This document shows positions 31,698 through 44,300 of a stretch of 64,000 nt of DNA, piece by piece. The notes under the pieces are model-generated. The model did not search any database and was not told the origin of the DNA. It saw only the letters and a list, made by a program, of their open reading frames with translations. Position 1 is the stretch's first letter. Each line of letters begins with the position of its first letter. The DNA is from Holtermannia corniformis (Eukaryota; Basidiomycota; Tremellomycetes; Holtermanniales): NCBI GenBank assembly GCA_001599935.1, contig BCIJ01000007.1, forward strand, positions 444,168-508,167, in the 5' to 3' direction. The translations under genes and the position numbers were made by a program.

Positions 31698-33250
31698 TCA
31701 GCCGCAATCAACTTGGACACACGCCGACGGACCAGGATCCACACCCGAGCCAGACCAATCTCCCAACAAATCGACCTTCCACTCTTCGCCCTCGACAAAC
31801 GCCCAACCGTCCTTCAGCGCCAACGCCAGCGCGTGCTGTTCCTCACGATGCGCCTCATCTACAACCGGCGACATGGTCGTCTTCCAGACCGGTTCAGCCT
31901 CTCCAACGGCACCATTCACAACTTTGACCCATCCCGGCCGCTCTCCTCCTCTCAGATGTTTCGCGCCCCACGCCGACGCGGGCTGAGCTGAAGGAGCTGA
32001 AGAGGTCGATGTGCCCGCTGTGGGATCTAGACGCTCGTTTTCGAATACTTGGACGGTCCGGATCTCGCACCGCGCGATCTCGTCGTTGAGCGCGTCGGTC
32101 ATGAGCCAGTGCTCGAGCTGGGCGCGGGCGGAGAGCGCGAGGTGGGAGCGCGGGATGGCGAGGAGATGGGGAAGGAGAGTTGGGTGGAAGAATAGCGGTG
32201 GGGCGATGCCGAGTGGCAGGATGAGAAAGGGCAGTACAGATGATGGGAGGAGAGGAAGGGCGATGGTGAGTGGGAGGAGGAGTAGCAGCATGGTCGTAGG
32301 TGAGATGGGTAGTGTTGTAGGCGATGGCGTTGTGGGAGTCGCCGTTTTCAACGACGACAGCAGTGGGATAAAGGGTAGAACGGCGTCGTGCACGTCGGCA
32401 CTGCAGCTGTCAGCGATGCGTCATCCAGGTAGGCGCTGCTTACATCAACCCCATGAGATTCTGAATCGCCTGCAAGTTCATGTAGTAATCCACACTGGTC
32501 TCTGCCGTCTGCAGCGGTACCGTAGCCTGTTCGCCCTCGACGCTCGTCGTCATCGTCTCTTCTTTCTCACGCATCGTGACAGACGCCGCAGCTGTCGTGT
32601 CTTGGATCCCAAGCAGCGAGGGTAGGGAAGGGTGTGCGCGCTGGTGCAGGTGGAGTAACAGCAGGATGGCGGTTGCAGAGGGTAGCAGCAGTAGTAGCCG
32701 TGGGTAAAAGGCTGCGATTGTCAGTGCAAGTTTACCGACTGGGCTCGGCTGACAGATGAAACCCCACACTAGCATCCACGCCCATGTCCAACCGGGTTTG
32801 CGCCAGTACAAGACCTCTTCCACCCGATCTTGCACCCAGAAGATCGGCCCGACCTATCCCCATCAGCCGAAAGCTCCTACTCTCAACCCAACGTACCCGC
32901 GTGACGAATCTCCGAAAGTTGTACGAGACGACGGGCAAGCTGAGGGCCTCCTTTTGCGTACTCAGCTCCCTTGGTCTCCCTTTACCGCCTTGGCGACCCG
33001 GCGGCGTCGGCAGCTTGGGCAGGGAAGCTGGGAGTAAGGACGATAGCAGTAGATCGGACACGTTGGTGCTGAGCTTGCTCGTCGGTTTCTGGGCTGCACT
33101 TGTGGTCGACGCTGTTGATGACGCAGGAGGGAAAGAGGGCAGGCGGTCATGCGTCGGTGGGTTGGGATTCGGCGTCGCTGAAGCCGGCGGAGGAGGTGGA
33201 GATGTAGAAAGGATTGGTGTTGCCGATGATGGGATCTGAATATACTCCAT
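31698..33250 (-). CDS. Integral peroxisomal/ER membrane protein with dysferlin-type end (Pex24/Pex30 family)
   Basis: Exons 33250-32897, 32853-32754, 32711-32444 and 32400-31698 give 474 aa. The start MEYIQIPSSAT was chosen because residues upstream in the same frame look non-coding. After a Ser/Pro-rich lead the protein reads LSTNVSDLLLSSLLPASLPKL, PIFWVQDRVEEVLYWRKPGW and TWAWMLVWGFISFYPRLLLL, then hydrophobic spans including LLLLLPLTIALPLLPSSVLP. The C-terminal part has VFENERLDP and later DGWAFVEGEEWKVDLLGDWS, resembling the inner and outer dysferlin repeats. This is the architecture of fungal Pex24/Pex28-Pex32 proteins, which shape ER and regulate peroxisome formation and size. The assignment rests on these features rather than on a full alignment. 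Confidence 0.72.
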
Positions 33251-33878
33251 TACTTTGACTGTACTGAACCCGGCGGAGGGGTCGGTAGATGTAGTGAAGG
33301 AGAGCTGGGTAGGATTCGTGTGATCAAGACCGTGTCCGAAAAACGTGTGGCAATCAAGAGTCAGACGTGGCGCGGGATCGGGTAGGCCGGCCGCGAGGAC
33401 CGCATCGGCGGCCATACCACCCGGACGCAAAGCTGTAGTCGCGCGGACCGGGATGGTCCGGGACGGCTCGAAAAAAGTCGCAAGGCTCGGCGATCAATTT
33501 CAGTTGTTGCAGCTATAACTGACACGCTGAGTGTAGGCGCTGGCAACCTCGCGATTCCATGCCGTAACGATAGTGAACTTGAAAGCGAGGAACCCGTCGT
33601 GTACGTAAACCACGTCCACCTCGCGACGCGGGGATTTGCGGCATTCAGCTATGCCGGCGTTTTGATTGTTCCCCCTAGGTCTGCGGGATATTCCCAGTCA
33701 GGTGATAGCGCGCGCAGAACGCTTTACATGGGGGCTCTGTAATGCACTAGGCCACGTGCGGACTACAGCGGCTTAAATTGGCATGCCTATGACCAGTTCC
33801 AGGGGGAGCCTATGGTTCCCCTTTCTGATTAGACGCCTGCCTATCCCGTGCCCGCGCGATACGGCGGCGAAGTGAGCA
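33251..33878. other. Intergenic region, no feature seen
   Basis: Divergent promoter space between the Pex-type gene and family copy 3. Open frames here are not supported. Confidence 0.5.
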
Positions 33879-35058
33879 ATGCTTCCCGCTTCGCCTAATA
33901 CTTTGAACGAGTGCAACCCAAGCACGCGGACCATGGTCGGGCAAGGAGAAAAAGCAAGCTGCATAGCCGAGGTGCTCGAGCGCATGCTAGACTTGTCATA
34001 TGCCTCAATGAGAACCAAGTACGACGCAATCGCCAACGGCCCCAACCGCGTCTCATTCCTACCCGGTCTCCTTACCAATCACGGACCACAGCCGCTCTCT
34101 TCGGCAGCAGCTGAAAGAGCTCAAGGGATTCGACTCGAGTGGTGGCCAACCATGGTCACGGATGCCCAAGCTGCGCTAGAAGGCTATGACGCCTTCCGGA
34201 TGTCGCGGAACGATGGGTGGCAGTTTGAGCAGGAGCTTGAAACGCGCGATCGCCGCAAGGCCTACGACCGGTTCATTCCTGGCTACGGTGACGCCCGCTC
34301 CAACATGTCCGAATTCTATTCGCAGACTCTGTTCACGAGTGGCAACCTCATATTGGATGAAATCGACGTGTGCGTATCTGGCACCCAGTCGTTCATCACC
34401 TGCTTTGGACGCGGCAAGGAGTGGGACAAGCTTGATCAACGCTTCTCACCTACTCCCGACTGGCTCCTCCAGGCCTTGCCATTCGTATCTCACTATAGGC
34501 AGCTTGGCGATACCGAATCGCCATACCTGTTAGGCGTCTACTTTGAGGAAGAGGTGGACTCGGCCGCCCTTTCCTACCTGGCGACCGCCAACGCCATGTT
34601 CACCGAGCGCAATCCAGGCTCGTGGGAGCTACTGTCACCGGCGCCAGTCAGCATCGACGAGAATGCAATGCCGAGTCAGGAGACGTTGAACCGAACGATG
34701 GGGCTTTTGCGCCGCGTCAGTTTTCTCGAGTAGACCAGCTAGCGTGCACCAGGCTGACCATCAATCACAGGTCGCCGTCAGCTTGAGCGATAACAACCTA
34801 GACTACGGTTCCATTTTTTCCCCCGACAGCGTCACTCACGTTTACCTCGACCGCGAGCCAGACACGGCCACTCTGGAAATCGGTCCCACGATCACGGCTC
34901 GCCAAGCCNGCACGGGCATCGGCACCTTTGGCATGATTGACTCGTACGTCTATATCGTCGCGGCTGCCAGCCGTACGCGAAAGAGAATCGATGGCACACT
35001 TCATCTCACATCGCTGTTGACATCTGCGCTCAAACCAAAGCCGCGTCGCGTCACATGA
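33879..35058 (+). CDS. Intact copy 3 of the unrecognised SPTPDW family
   Basis: Exons 33879-34715 and 34771-35058 give 374 aa; a second ATG at 33933 is an alternative start closer to the family consensus. Family blocks are LDLSYASM, AAAERAQGIRLEW, YGDARSNMSEFY, CFGRGKEWDKLDQRFSPTPD, TESPYLLGVYFEEEVDSAAL, then after the conserved-position intron VAVSLSDNNLDYGSIFSPDS, VTHVYLDRE, GMIDSYVYIVAAASRTRKRI and DGTLHL. The basic tail is shorter than in copy 2. One ambiguous base (n at 34909) lies in exon 2. Copies 2 and 3 keep open frames across about 370 codons, which implies selection. No function can be assigned. Confidence 0.75.
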
Positions 35059-35840
35059 CCTTTGACCTCGCTTCCCTCCGAGGGCGTTGACGCCTACGCC
35101 TCGTTCAAAGCGCCCTCGCGAAGCAGCTTGGGACCAATCACCGGCGTGTGGATTCAGTGCAGCTCTTGTACATATCATGACTTCATGTGAAGCGGTTGCG
35201 TCAGTGTTTCTACTAGTAACCCCGCTTCGGGATTTCGTCTGCGATAGTATAACACCGCAATTACCGGATTCGGCAACCCCCCTTGTGTCCCGTCGTTGGC
35301 TCGGTCAATCCCAGCCACGCCCCGGCGACCAGGACCAGCATCAGCACCACCCAGCCATCCACACGACCGGCTCCAGCACCCTACTCTACACTCTCTAGGT
35401 CAGTACAGTCCCACTTGCATCCCACAAGCCAAGCAGGCGAGGCAGCCAGCACCGCCTCGCCCACGCGCCCTCAAAGGAACACACCGTGCTCCACCCCCCC
35501 ACCCTTTGTCTTGACTCGACCTCCGCTTAGCCTTCGTCGTAAGCGCGAACGAGCCAAGGTAGACGGTGGGAGCTCTGCGGGCGGTCATTGAATCCAATCA
35601 CTGGTGCTGACGCCTTGTCTTTACCCACATTCCACGCTTATCATCCCCGCCCCCACGCGTCTCACTGGATCGATCTCGTGTCACGACATCCATCCATCAT
35701 CCATCCATCCCACCTGAACACTACATTACAACAACACAGCACGCCAACGGTGAGTGAACACAATCGACCCCTCTCGCCCGCAGCACAGACTGACGCGTCG
35801 AACTCGTTCCATGACGTTCCCTCGGCCGCCACCCTCACAG
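35059..35840. other. Upstream region of the 14-3-3 gene with (CATC)n tract
   Basis: A pyrimidine-rich stretch and a CATC-type microsatellite near 35688-35712 lie in the likely promoter and leader. No coding frame is supported. Confidence 0.5.
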
Positions 35841-37820
<1,980 letters not shown>

Positions 37821-37953
37821 TAGCTTTGTGATACGAAATTGTCGTCCAGAAGTATTAGCTATGCCCTAAAGCCAGTTTGTTCGTCCGGGAGCACAAATTC
37901 AGTCGCCACCCAGTTGCACGTCGAGAGCAAACGCAAACACAACCAAATCCAAC

Positions 37954-38787
37954 ATGGCAGACCCGCTCACGTCGTCGACGAAACCGTTGACGGCCGCGAC
38001 GGTGACGGTACGGATCGTGAAATCGTTCGAGTACAGGACGCAAAAGGCGCTGGTGCTGCGCGAGGTCGATTTGGAAAAGGTGACGGTTGGCGGGCTGATG
38101 GAGCGATGTCGAGAGGGTGAGTGTTTGGCCTGTCTATGACTGGTGGTTTGGAGACACGGCCTAGCGTGCGATGTACAGCTCTTCCGATTTAATCAACTAT
38201 CAAAGGCGAATGCTGAGATGCTGACTGTCGACTCATCACAGAGCTCAAGACAGCACCAGGGTTCAAGCCGTACCGCAACCTAGAGCTCGGTACGCGCCAT
38301 AGCGCTCTGCTCAGACAGGGATTGATGCGACGTAGACTGCTTGAAGCTCTACACGCAAGCCCACGGACACAAGGTTCGTTCACCCACCTTGCGCGCTGAC
38401 ACCGACACCGACACCGACCCCAGGCTATGAACCTGATCATCAACCTCGACCACGAAGACTGGATCTTGGACAATCCCAACAAGACGCTCGTGGACATTGG
38501 AGCGCGTGAGTACTCGCTGATCGGGCGCGGGTGCTGACGGATCGTCGTAGAGAACGAGACCGAGTTTTCGCTGTTCAACAGGGCGGCTTATGAAGCTTAC
38601 AAGCTCCATCCTGATGTCGTGCGTGCTTGTGCCTGGGTATGCGACTGCGACTGCGATATTGAAGCTCGGATGGTAGCTCAAGTGGGATTGACGTGGTTAG
38701 GTCGCAGCGGGGGACGGACGGGTCGCGGTCGCATCGTTGTTGCATGTTTTGGGCGTATGCATGTTGGGTCTCTGGTTTTGGATGTGA
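37954..38787 (+). CDS. UPF0538 (C2orf76-like) protein with a hydrophobic C-terminal extension
   Basis: Exons 37954-38116, 38242-38289, 38336-38373, 38424-38505, 38551-38618 and 38701-38787 give 161 aa. The body matches the UPF0538 family: VTVRIVKSFEYRTQKALVLR, PYRNLELDCLKLYTQAHGHK, LIINLDHEDWILD, LVDIGAQNETEFSLFN and YEAYKLHP. The family looks ubiquitin-fold-like and has no established function. Splicing the last intron (38619-38700, branch TTGAC, acceptor GGTTAG) adds VAAGDGRVAVASLLHVLGVC plus MLGLWFWM, a likely tail-anchor membrane span not found in the human protein (126 aa). Without that splice the frame reads into a Cys-rich extension, so the last exon is less sure. Confidence 0.75.
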
Positions 38788-39081
38788 AGCAGAGATATGG
38801 ACTGTTGGAAGCACTACTGGCAACGGTAGCAGTATTACGCACCGTTGTGACGATTGCGTCGACGAGACCTAGGTCCGAGCGCCTCGCCCCGTATGTCTTT
38901 GCGTCTCTGCGTCTGCGTAATGGTCAGGCTACCTGAGCGCAACCACATGCAAGCGAATATACTGCTTCCCACCTACACTGAACCTCGCTTGCACCACATT
39001 GTACCCTCCACTGTCGACCAGCAAACGGATATATACATCTCTATAGCACGGAATCACACTACACTCTTCAATACCAGTCGC

Positions 39082-40790
39082 CTATTCGTGCGCCGCTTCG
39101 GCGTAGCTAACTGCTCCCAGCTCGGTCGGGTCATGAACGCGCTCTTTTGCAGACTCGCCATCAACGCCCTTGTCGCCCTTGTCGAGCAGCTCGAGAGCCT
39201 GCCTGCCCTCCGGCGGCGTCACGTCTTCGTTGGCCGCAACGGCAGCCCAGGTCGGCGCGGGTGTCGTCGGGCCCGTCGACTCGGGAGACTGCTGGTCAGA
39301 GTCGGGCGCCTTGGTGTCGTTGGCTGCCGCCTGGTCTTTCGACTCGACTAGCTCGTCTGCAGCGTCTTTGGCTTGTTCGACGGCTTCGGGCGCTTTCTTC
39401 TCAACCGTGTCGGCGACTTGGGACACGGTGGATTCGACCTGTGATGTGACGTTTGACGCGGCGTCCTTGGCCTGCTCGACGGCTTCAGGCGCCTTCTCTT
39501 GAGCCGTCTCGGCCACTTGGGATGCAGTCGCTTCGACTTGGGATGCGACGTTTGACGCGGCATCCTTGGCCTTGGTGCCGACTTCCTGCGCAGTACCTTG
39601 CGGGTCTTGCCGGGCTTGCTCGAGCTTGGAACCGGCTTTCTTGCCGAGCCTGTAGGGCGTCAGCATCGCGGTCGGTGCATAGTTTCCAGTAGTCGCCGGC
39701 GCCCTATCCACTCACGTCTTGAGCTCGACTCCGCTCTCACGGCTCTTGTCAGCCACGACCTGCGCCTGACCGCCATGGCCGGCCAGCCTGCGCGCGACCT
39801 CGTCCTGGACGGCACCCCAGATCTCATACACTGCAGCCACGACAAAGGCAAGCACGCCATCACGGAGCGAGTGGTGGTTGACAAACTGCGCCGTCCCGGC
39901 CGTGACGAGCAGTGCAAGAGAGAGTAGCGGCAACACAAACGTCGAGTGGCTGCGAGGTGTCAGCGAGCGAGCGATGGGACCAGACTGGACTCACATAAAG
40001 TGCACAATCGGCAATTCAAACACCCAATCGGTTGAGCGCACGAGGTCGAGCTTGGTCACGTACAGCTTGCGGCCCTCGTCTGTGTTGGAAGCGGTCTCGG
40101 CTTCGCCGGCTTCATCGACGTTGAGGTGCAGAACGAGCTTGGCGGGGATCGTGATGGTCAGATCAAGCGGCTGGAGTGCGACGGGGAGGCCGAATTGGGT
40201 ACGCGTGTGCAGGGTGAGCACCTGGTTGCTGCGCGGCGTTAGCTCGGTTGAATGATCGCACGATGGCACCGGCCGCTCTGAGCTCGACAGAATCAAACTA
40301 GACAGCTCGTTCTCACTACTTGGCATGCAGAGCTCCCGCAGGCCATCACCCAGTCTCAGACGGCGCACAAAGGAGGACTCACGCTTCATCCCAGTCTGCC
40401 TGTCCGACATATTCGCTGCTACGTGCCAGCAGTGCACGGAGGTAGAGAACCTTTTTGATCCGGGAAGCACCCTGGATGTGCAGGAACGACGACGCATAGC
40501 TTGCGTTTGGCTGGATCCGTCAGCCCATTCCTGGTCATCCACCATAGGACCCCCGCACAGACCTCGAAATAGTTGTTGACGGCCGAGTTGTGCTCGACAC
40601 TAACCGAGGTAGGGAGAGATCAGCTAGGTGCTTTCTGCCTGTGGCTTGCACCGCACGCACGGGTCGAGCGACACGAGCCGCTTTGCAATGTCTGTGCGTC
40701 GGCCGGGCGTCAGCACGGTCTGGTGCGTTGGCGTTGGCTCTAACGCATGCACTGACCTTGAACGCCTTGAGTGATGTTGTCTGCCTGCAT
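39082..40790 (-). CDS. NTF2-like (SigF-like) membrane protein with LEA-type repeats
   Basis: Exons 40790-40757, 40691-40661, 40599-40563, 40510-40383, 40228-39995, 39949-39716 and 39649-39082 give 421 aa. The start MQADNITQGVQDIAKRLVSL, DPVEHNSAVNNYFEPNASYA then ...ITIPAKLVLHLNVDE..LYVTKLDLVR resembles the fungal SigF-like NTF2 fold. A hydrophobic region follows (FVLPLLSLALLVTAGTA and GVLAFVVAAVYEI), so it is probably membrane-bound. The C-terminal third carries tandem amphipathic repeats of about 34 aa (AKDAASNV(A/T)SQVE..., SQVA(E/D)T, KAPEAVEQ), the composition of late-embryogenesis-abundant proteins or lipid-droplet-type 11-mers. All seven exons are in phase. The NTF2 assignment is by pattern and tentative; the membrane and repeat parts are plain. 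Confidence 0.65.
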
Positions 40791-41362
40791 GGTGGGCTGA
40801 TGTCTGTCGGTGCTGCACTGTCGTCGCTCTCGCCGTCGTCGGTGCTCCAACCGTCGAATACCCGCTCTACGTCATGAAACACCTCCGCACGCCACCATTG
40901 GATGTGATCAGCACGGCCCCGCACAGTTACGTCGACAAGCACTCGAATGCATCTCGCTAAACATTGCTAGAGCTGTCGACGGCACTGACAACCAACGCTC
41001 AAGTACTGTCCCATATTGCCTGTGACGGATCAGCGTCGCTCGAGGCCGACTGCAGGGTACTGACGTAGCCAACGCCAAGCTTGCGGAGCGGCCAAGGACG
41101 CCGCGCAATGTCCAGTCCAGTCCTGACTTTTGAGCAGCACCCATTGGCATTGATCTGCAGCACGAGCACTGCTGGCAGCTGACTCGAGGTGTTCGGAGCT
41201 GACCTACAAGCCTGACGAACCAGCAGCTGGAACCATCATCGCCACCGACGATCGCGTTTACGTTCGTGCACGTGACGCGACCCAAAGTGTGAACGAACCA
41301 ACCTGCAGAGCGCTCGTCTGCTTCGCATCGCGCCTTATCATCGAGACGGCATCGGGTGGGGT
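40791..41362. other. Divergent promoter region, no other feature seen
   Basis: It separates the minus-strand NTF2-like gene from the plus-strand ABCA gene. A Cys-rich minus-strand frame (40908-41285) is not supported. Confidence 0.5.
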
Positions 41363-44300
41363 ATGGCGCCGCTCAGCCTACTGCTGAGGCAGATATGGGC
41401 CTTGTGCAGGAAGAACTGGTATGACCGAGTCAGAGAGTGGCGAGTGGCGCACAACTGACCGAGCTGCTTGACAGGATCATCCTCCGACGACACTGGTTGG
41501 TAAATATCGTCCGATGCGTGCTGCTGCCCATCGGCTATGCTGCGTTCTTTGCAAAAGCCCAGGTCTGTACAGATGAGCCTATGCCGAGGCTGTCTGCTGA
41601 CACAATGCATCGTTTCAGGACTTCTTCACCTCTGGTGCGGTCGTGAGTACCTTGCAGCTTACACTATGACCCAACTCACATCCGCTCTCCCCTGTAGCTC
41701 GGTCTTGGCGAACCAGCCCCGATTCAGCCCATCCCGTCCGATCTACTCTCCCGCAAACTGTTGTACCTACCGCCAGCAGCAACCCTCACATCCCCGTCCT
41801 TGGTCGACGACCTCATGGATCGCATCACACAACGCTATGGCATCACGGGCACCGTCATCCGCGCGGAAGCTGCAGATGATATCGATCGTGCTTGTCCGCA
41901 AAACTTTCAACTGCGATCAGAGTGCTTTGCGGCAGTGGTGTTCCAGGCGGTCGATAATTCGACAGGCATGCTGGTGAGCGCTTCCCGAGTTGAGAGCAAG
42001 AGTGTCGAGTTGTTGATCAGGACGCAGACTTATACGCTGAGAGGCGACTTGGGACTGAGCTATGTCAACGTCGAAACACACGGGGGTGATATCCAGCGCC
42101 GGTTTTTGCCACTGCAATGGGCGATCGACAGCGTGAGTCTCTCAATCATTTATTGCCCTGGTGATCAGGGGTATAATCGTGTGTTCGACGCTGACTTCCC
42201 AGACATTCATCGAGATGCGAACGGGCGTGTTTCCCCCGACGCCGCTCGAATGGCCTTATACGAACAGGAGCAACGAGCAGCTTGATCGCTCCAACAATCG
42301 ACGTGAGTGATCGACCCTCCTGCGCCGTGTGACTGATGATACCTCTCTGGGCAGTCTACCTTCGTGGTATCAGATCCTTGATTGGCTTGGCGTTTTTCCT
42401 CGTTTTCCTCGGAGTTGTGTACCAGGTGCGTGCCCGGCGGCGGACTACGACGGACAAGGGCTGAACAGCACAGCTCCCGGGCGGCATCGCATCGGAACGT
42501 GCGGCGCAACTCACATCCCACCTCGAAGCAATGGGCTGTCTCAAGACTGCGCGGATCCTGTACGCGTTGCCATCCTTGCATCCCGGTCGACATTGACGCA
42601 TAGCAGCTCGTGGCACATCTCCCTCTCGCTCACGTACCTACCCGCATGGATCATCATCGCCGTCATCTGGCAGATGTTCATCTTCAAAAAGACAAGCATC
42701 GTCCTCGTCATCTTGCTCTACGTCTTGACCGGGCTGAGTATGGCAAGCTGGACGTTTCTCGTCGCGGCGCCGTTTGCGGCTGCACCGACTCTGGCTGCCA
42801 TCATGTGTGAGTCTTCGCCGTTACTTGAATTCATCTCGATCTCATGCACCTGACAGCCGTCTTCCTCGCCATCATCTTTGCAATCGTCGCACAGATTCTG
42901 CCACTCAGTGCGGTGCTCTCACCAGTATTGACGCTCATCTTCCCACCAATGCTGTACATCTACCAGGGCAAAGTCACCGTCGCGTTCGAGCTGGCAGATC
43001 GTGGAGCATCGGTCATTGAGCGACCGCCTGGTGGCGGACCGAGCATGATTGCGCTCATCATCGTGGCATTGGTAAGCTATCCTCGCATGTCCGCCCCGCT
43101 GACATCGGGCAGATCAACATTATTCTCTATCCACTGTTGGCAGTACTAGTCGAGAACGCCCTATACGGCGTCAAGAGGCCAGATCACACGCAGCGTAAAC
43201 GCTCGTGGAACCCCTTTGCCTCTCGAACCTCGGCTCCATCCTCATCGTCCCCAGTTCCCGACAACGTTGCAGTGCGACTGACTGGATTCACAAAATCTTA
43301 CACGACACGCCGATTCGGGATCTTTGGGCGCTCAAAGCCAGTCGTGGCCGTTCAGGATCTCAGCTTGTCAGTGCCTCGAGGCGAGATTTTCTGCCTGCTC
43401 GGCCGGTCAGTGTCATCACGATTTTGGTTGAAACATAGCTGACACCGCCTAGCAACGGTGCCGCTAAATCTACAACGCTCGGCGTGATCGGGCAACTTGT
43501 CAGTTTGAGCGGTGGGCTAGTCGAATACCGTGGCGGCGGTCGACCTCGCCTGGGTATCGCGCCGCAAAAGAACGTTCTCTGGGACGAATTGACTTGCAAG
43601 CAGGTATGTCGTCGTGATGCCTGCTTGTCCGGAGGAGCTGACGAGGAACAGCATGTACGCTTGTGGCGTGCGATCAAGACACACCCCGGAGACGCCGACG
43701 ATGAGACGGACATTGACCTCCTGGCGCGGTGCGATCTAGCCCACAAGCTTGGCGCTCTATCGACGGCGTTGAGTGGCGGCCAGAAGCGCAAGTTGCAGCT
43801 GGCGATTGCGCTAGTCGGTGGCAGTGATTGTAAGTGTATCATGTGTACCGACCTAGGCTGATACACCAGTGCTTCTGCTTGACGAGATCTCGAGCGGGCT
43901 GGATCCGCTCTCACGTCGGGCCATCTGGAAGGTGGTCGTGGCGAATCGAGGACGTACAACAACCATCCTAACCACGCATTGTAAGCCTGATCGTTCTGTA
44001 TCGACGAAGATATTGATTCTACAGTCTTGGACGAGGCGGATATTCTCGGCGATCACATTGCAATCTTGAAGGCTCCAGGCAAACTGCTCGCACTCGACTC
44101 GCCGGTTGCGCTCAAGTCGAACCTCGGCAAGGGCTACACCATCAAGATCGTCAGCCCGGAGCATCACCGCCTGCACGTCCTCGTGGCCGAGCTGCTCGTA
44201 AACCTGCAAGCCATTCATGCGCCAACGGCTTTGCAATCCGTGACGGCAGACGAAGCTGTCTTCGCCCTGGGCTGTCGCGACACGGATGTCGTCGGGCGGC

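Noticed and set aside
32011..32625. 204-codon plus-strand ORF over the dysferlin-type gene
   Set aside because: It is antisense to exons 3 and 4 of the minus-strand gene, whose frame gives membrane spans and a dysferlin-like end.
38619..38936. Cys-rich ORF overlapping the UPF0538 3' end
   Set aside because: It begins inside a GT-AG intron with a proper branch site; its CDCDCD start comes from a repetitive intron sequence.
40908..41285. 125-codon Cys-rich minus-strand ORF between two divergent genes
   Set aside because: Composition looks like chance translation of promoter DNA; no motif or homology is visible.
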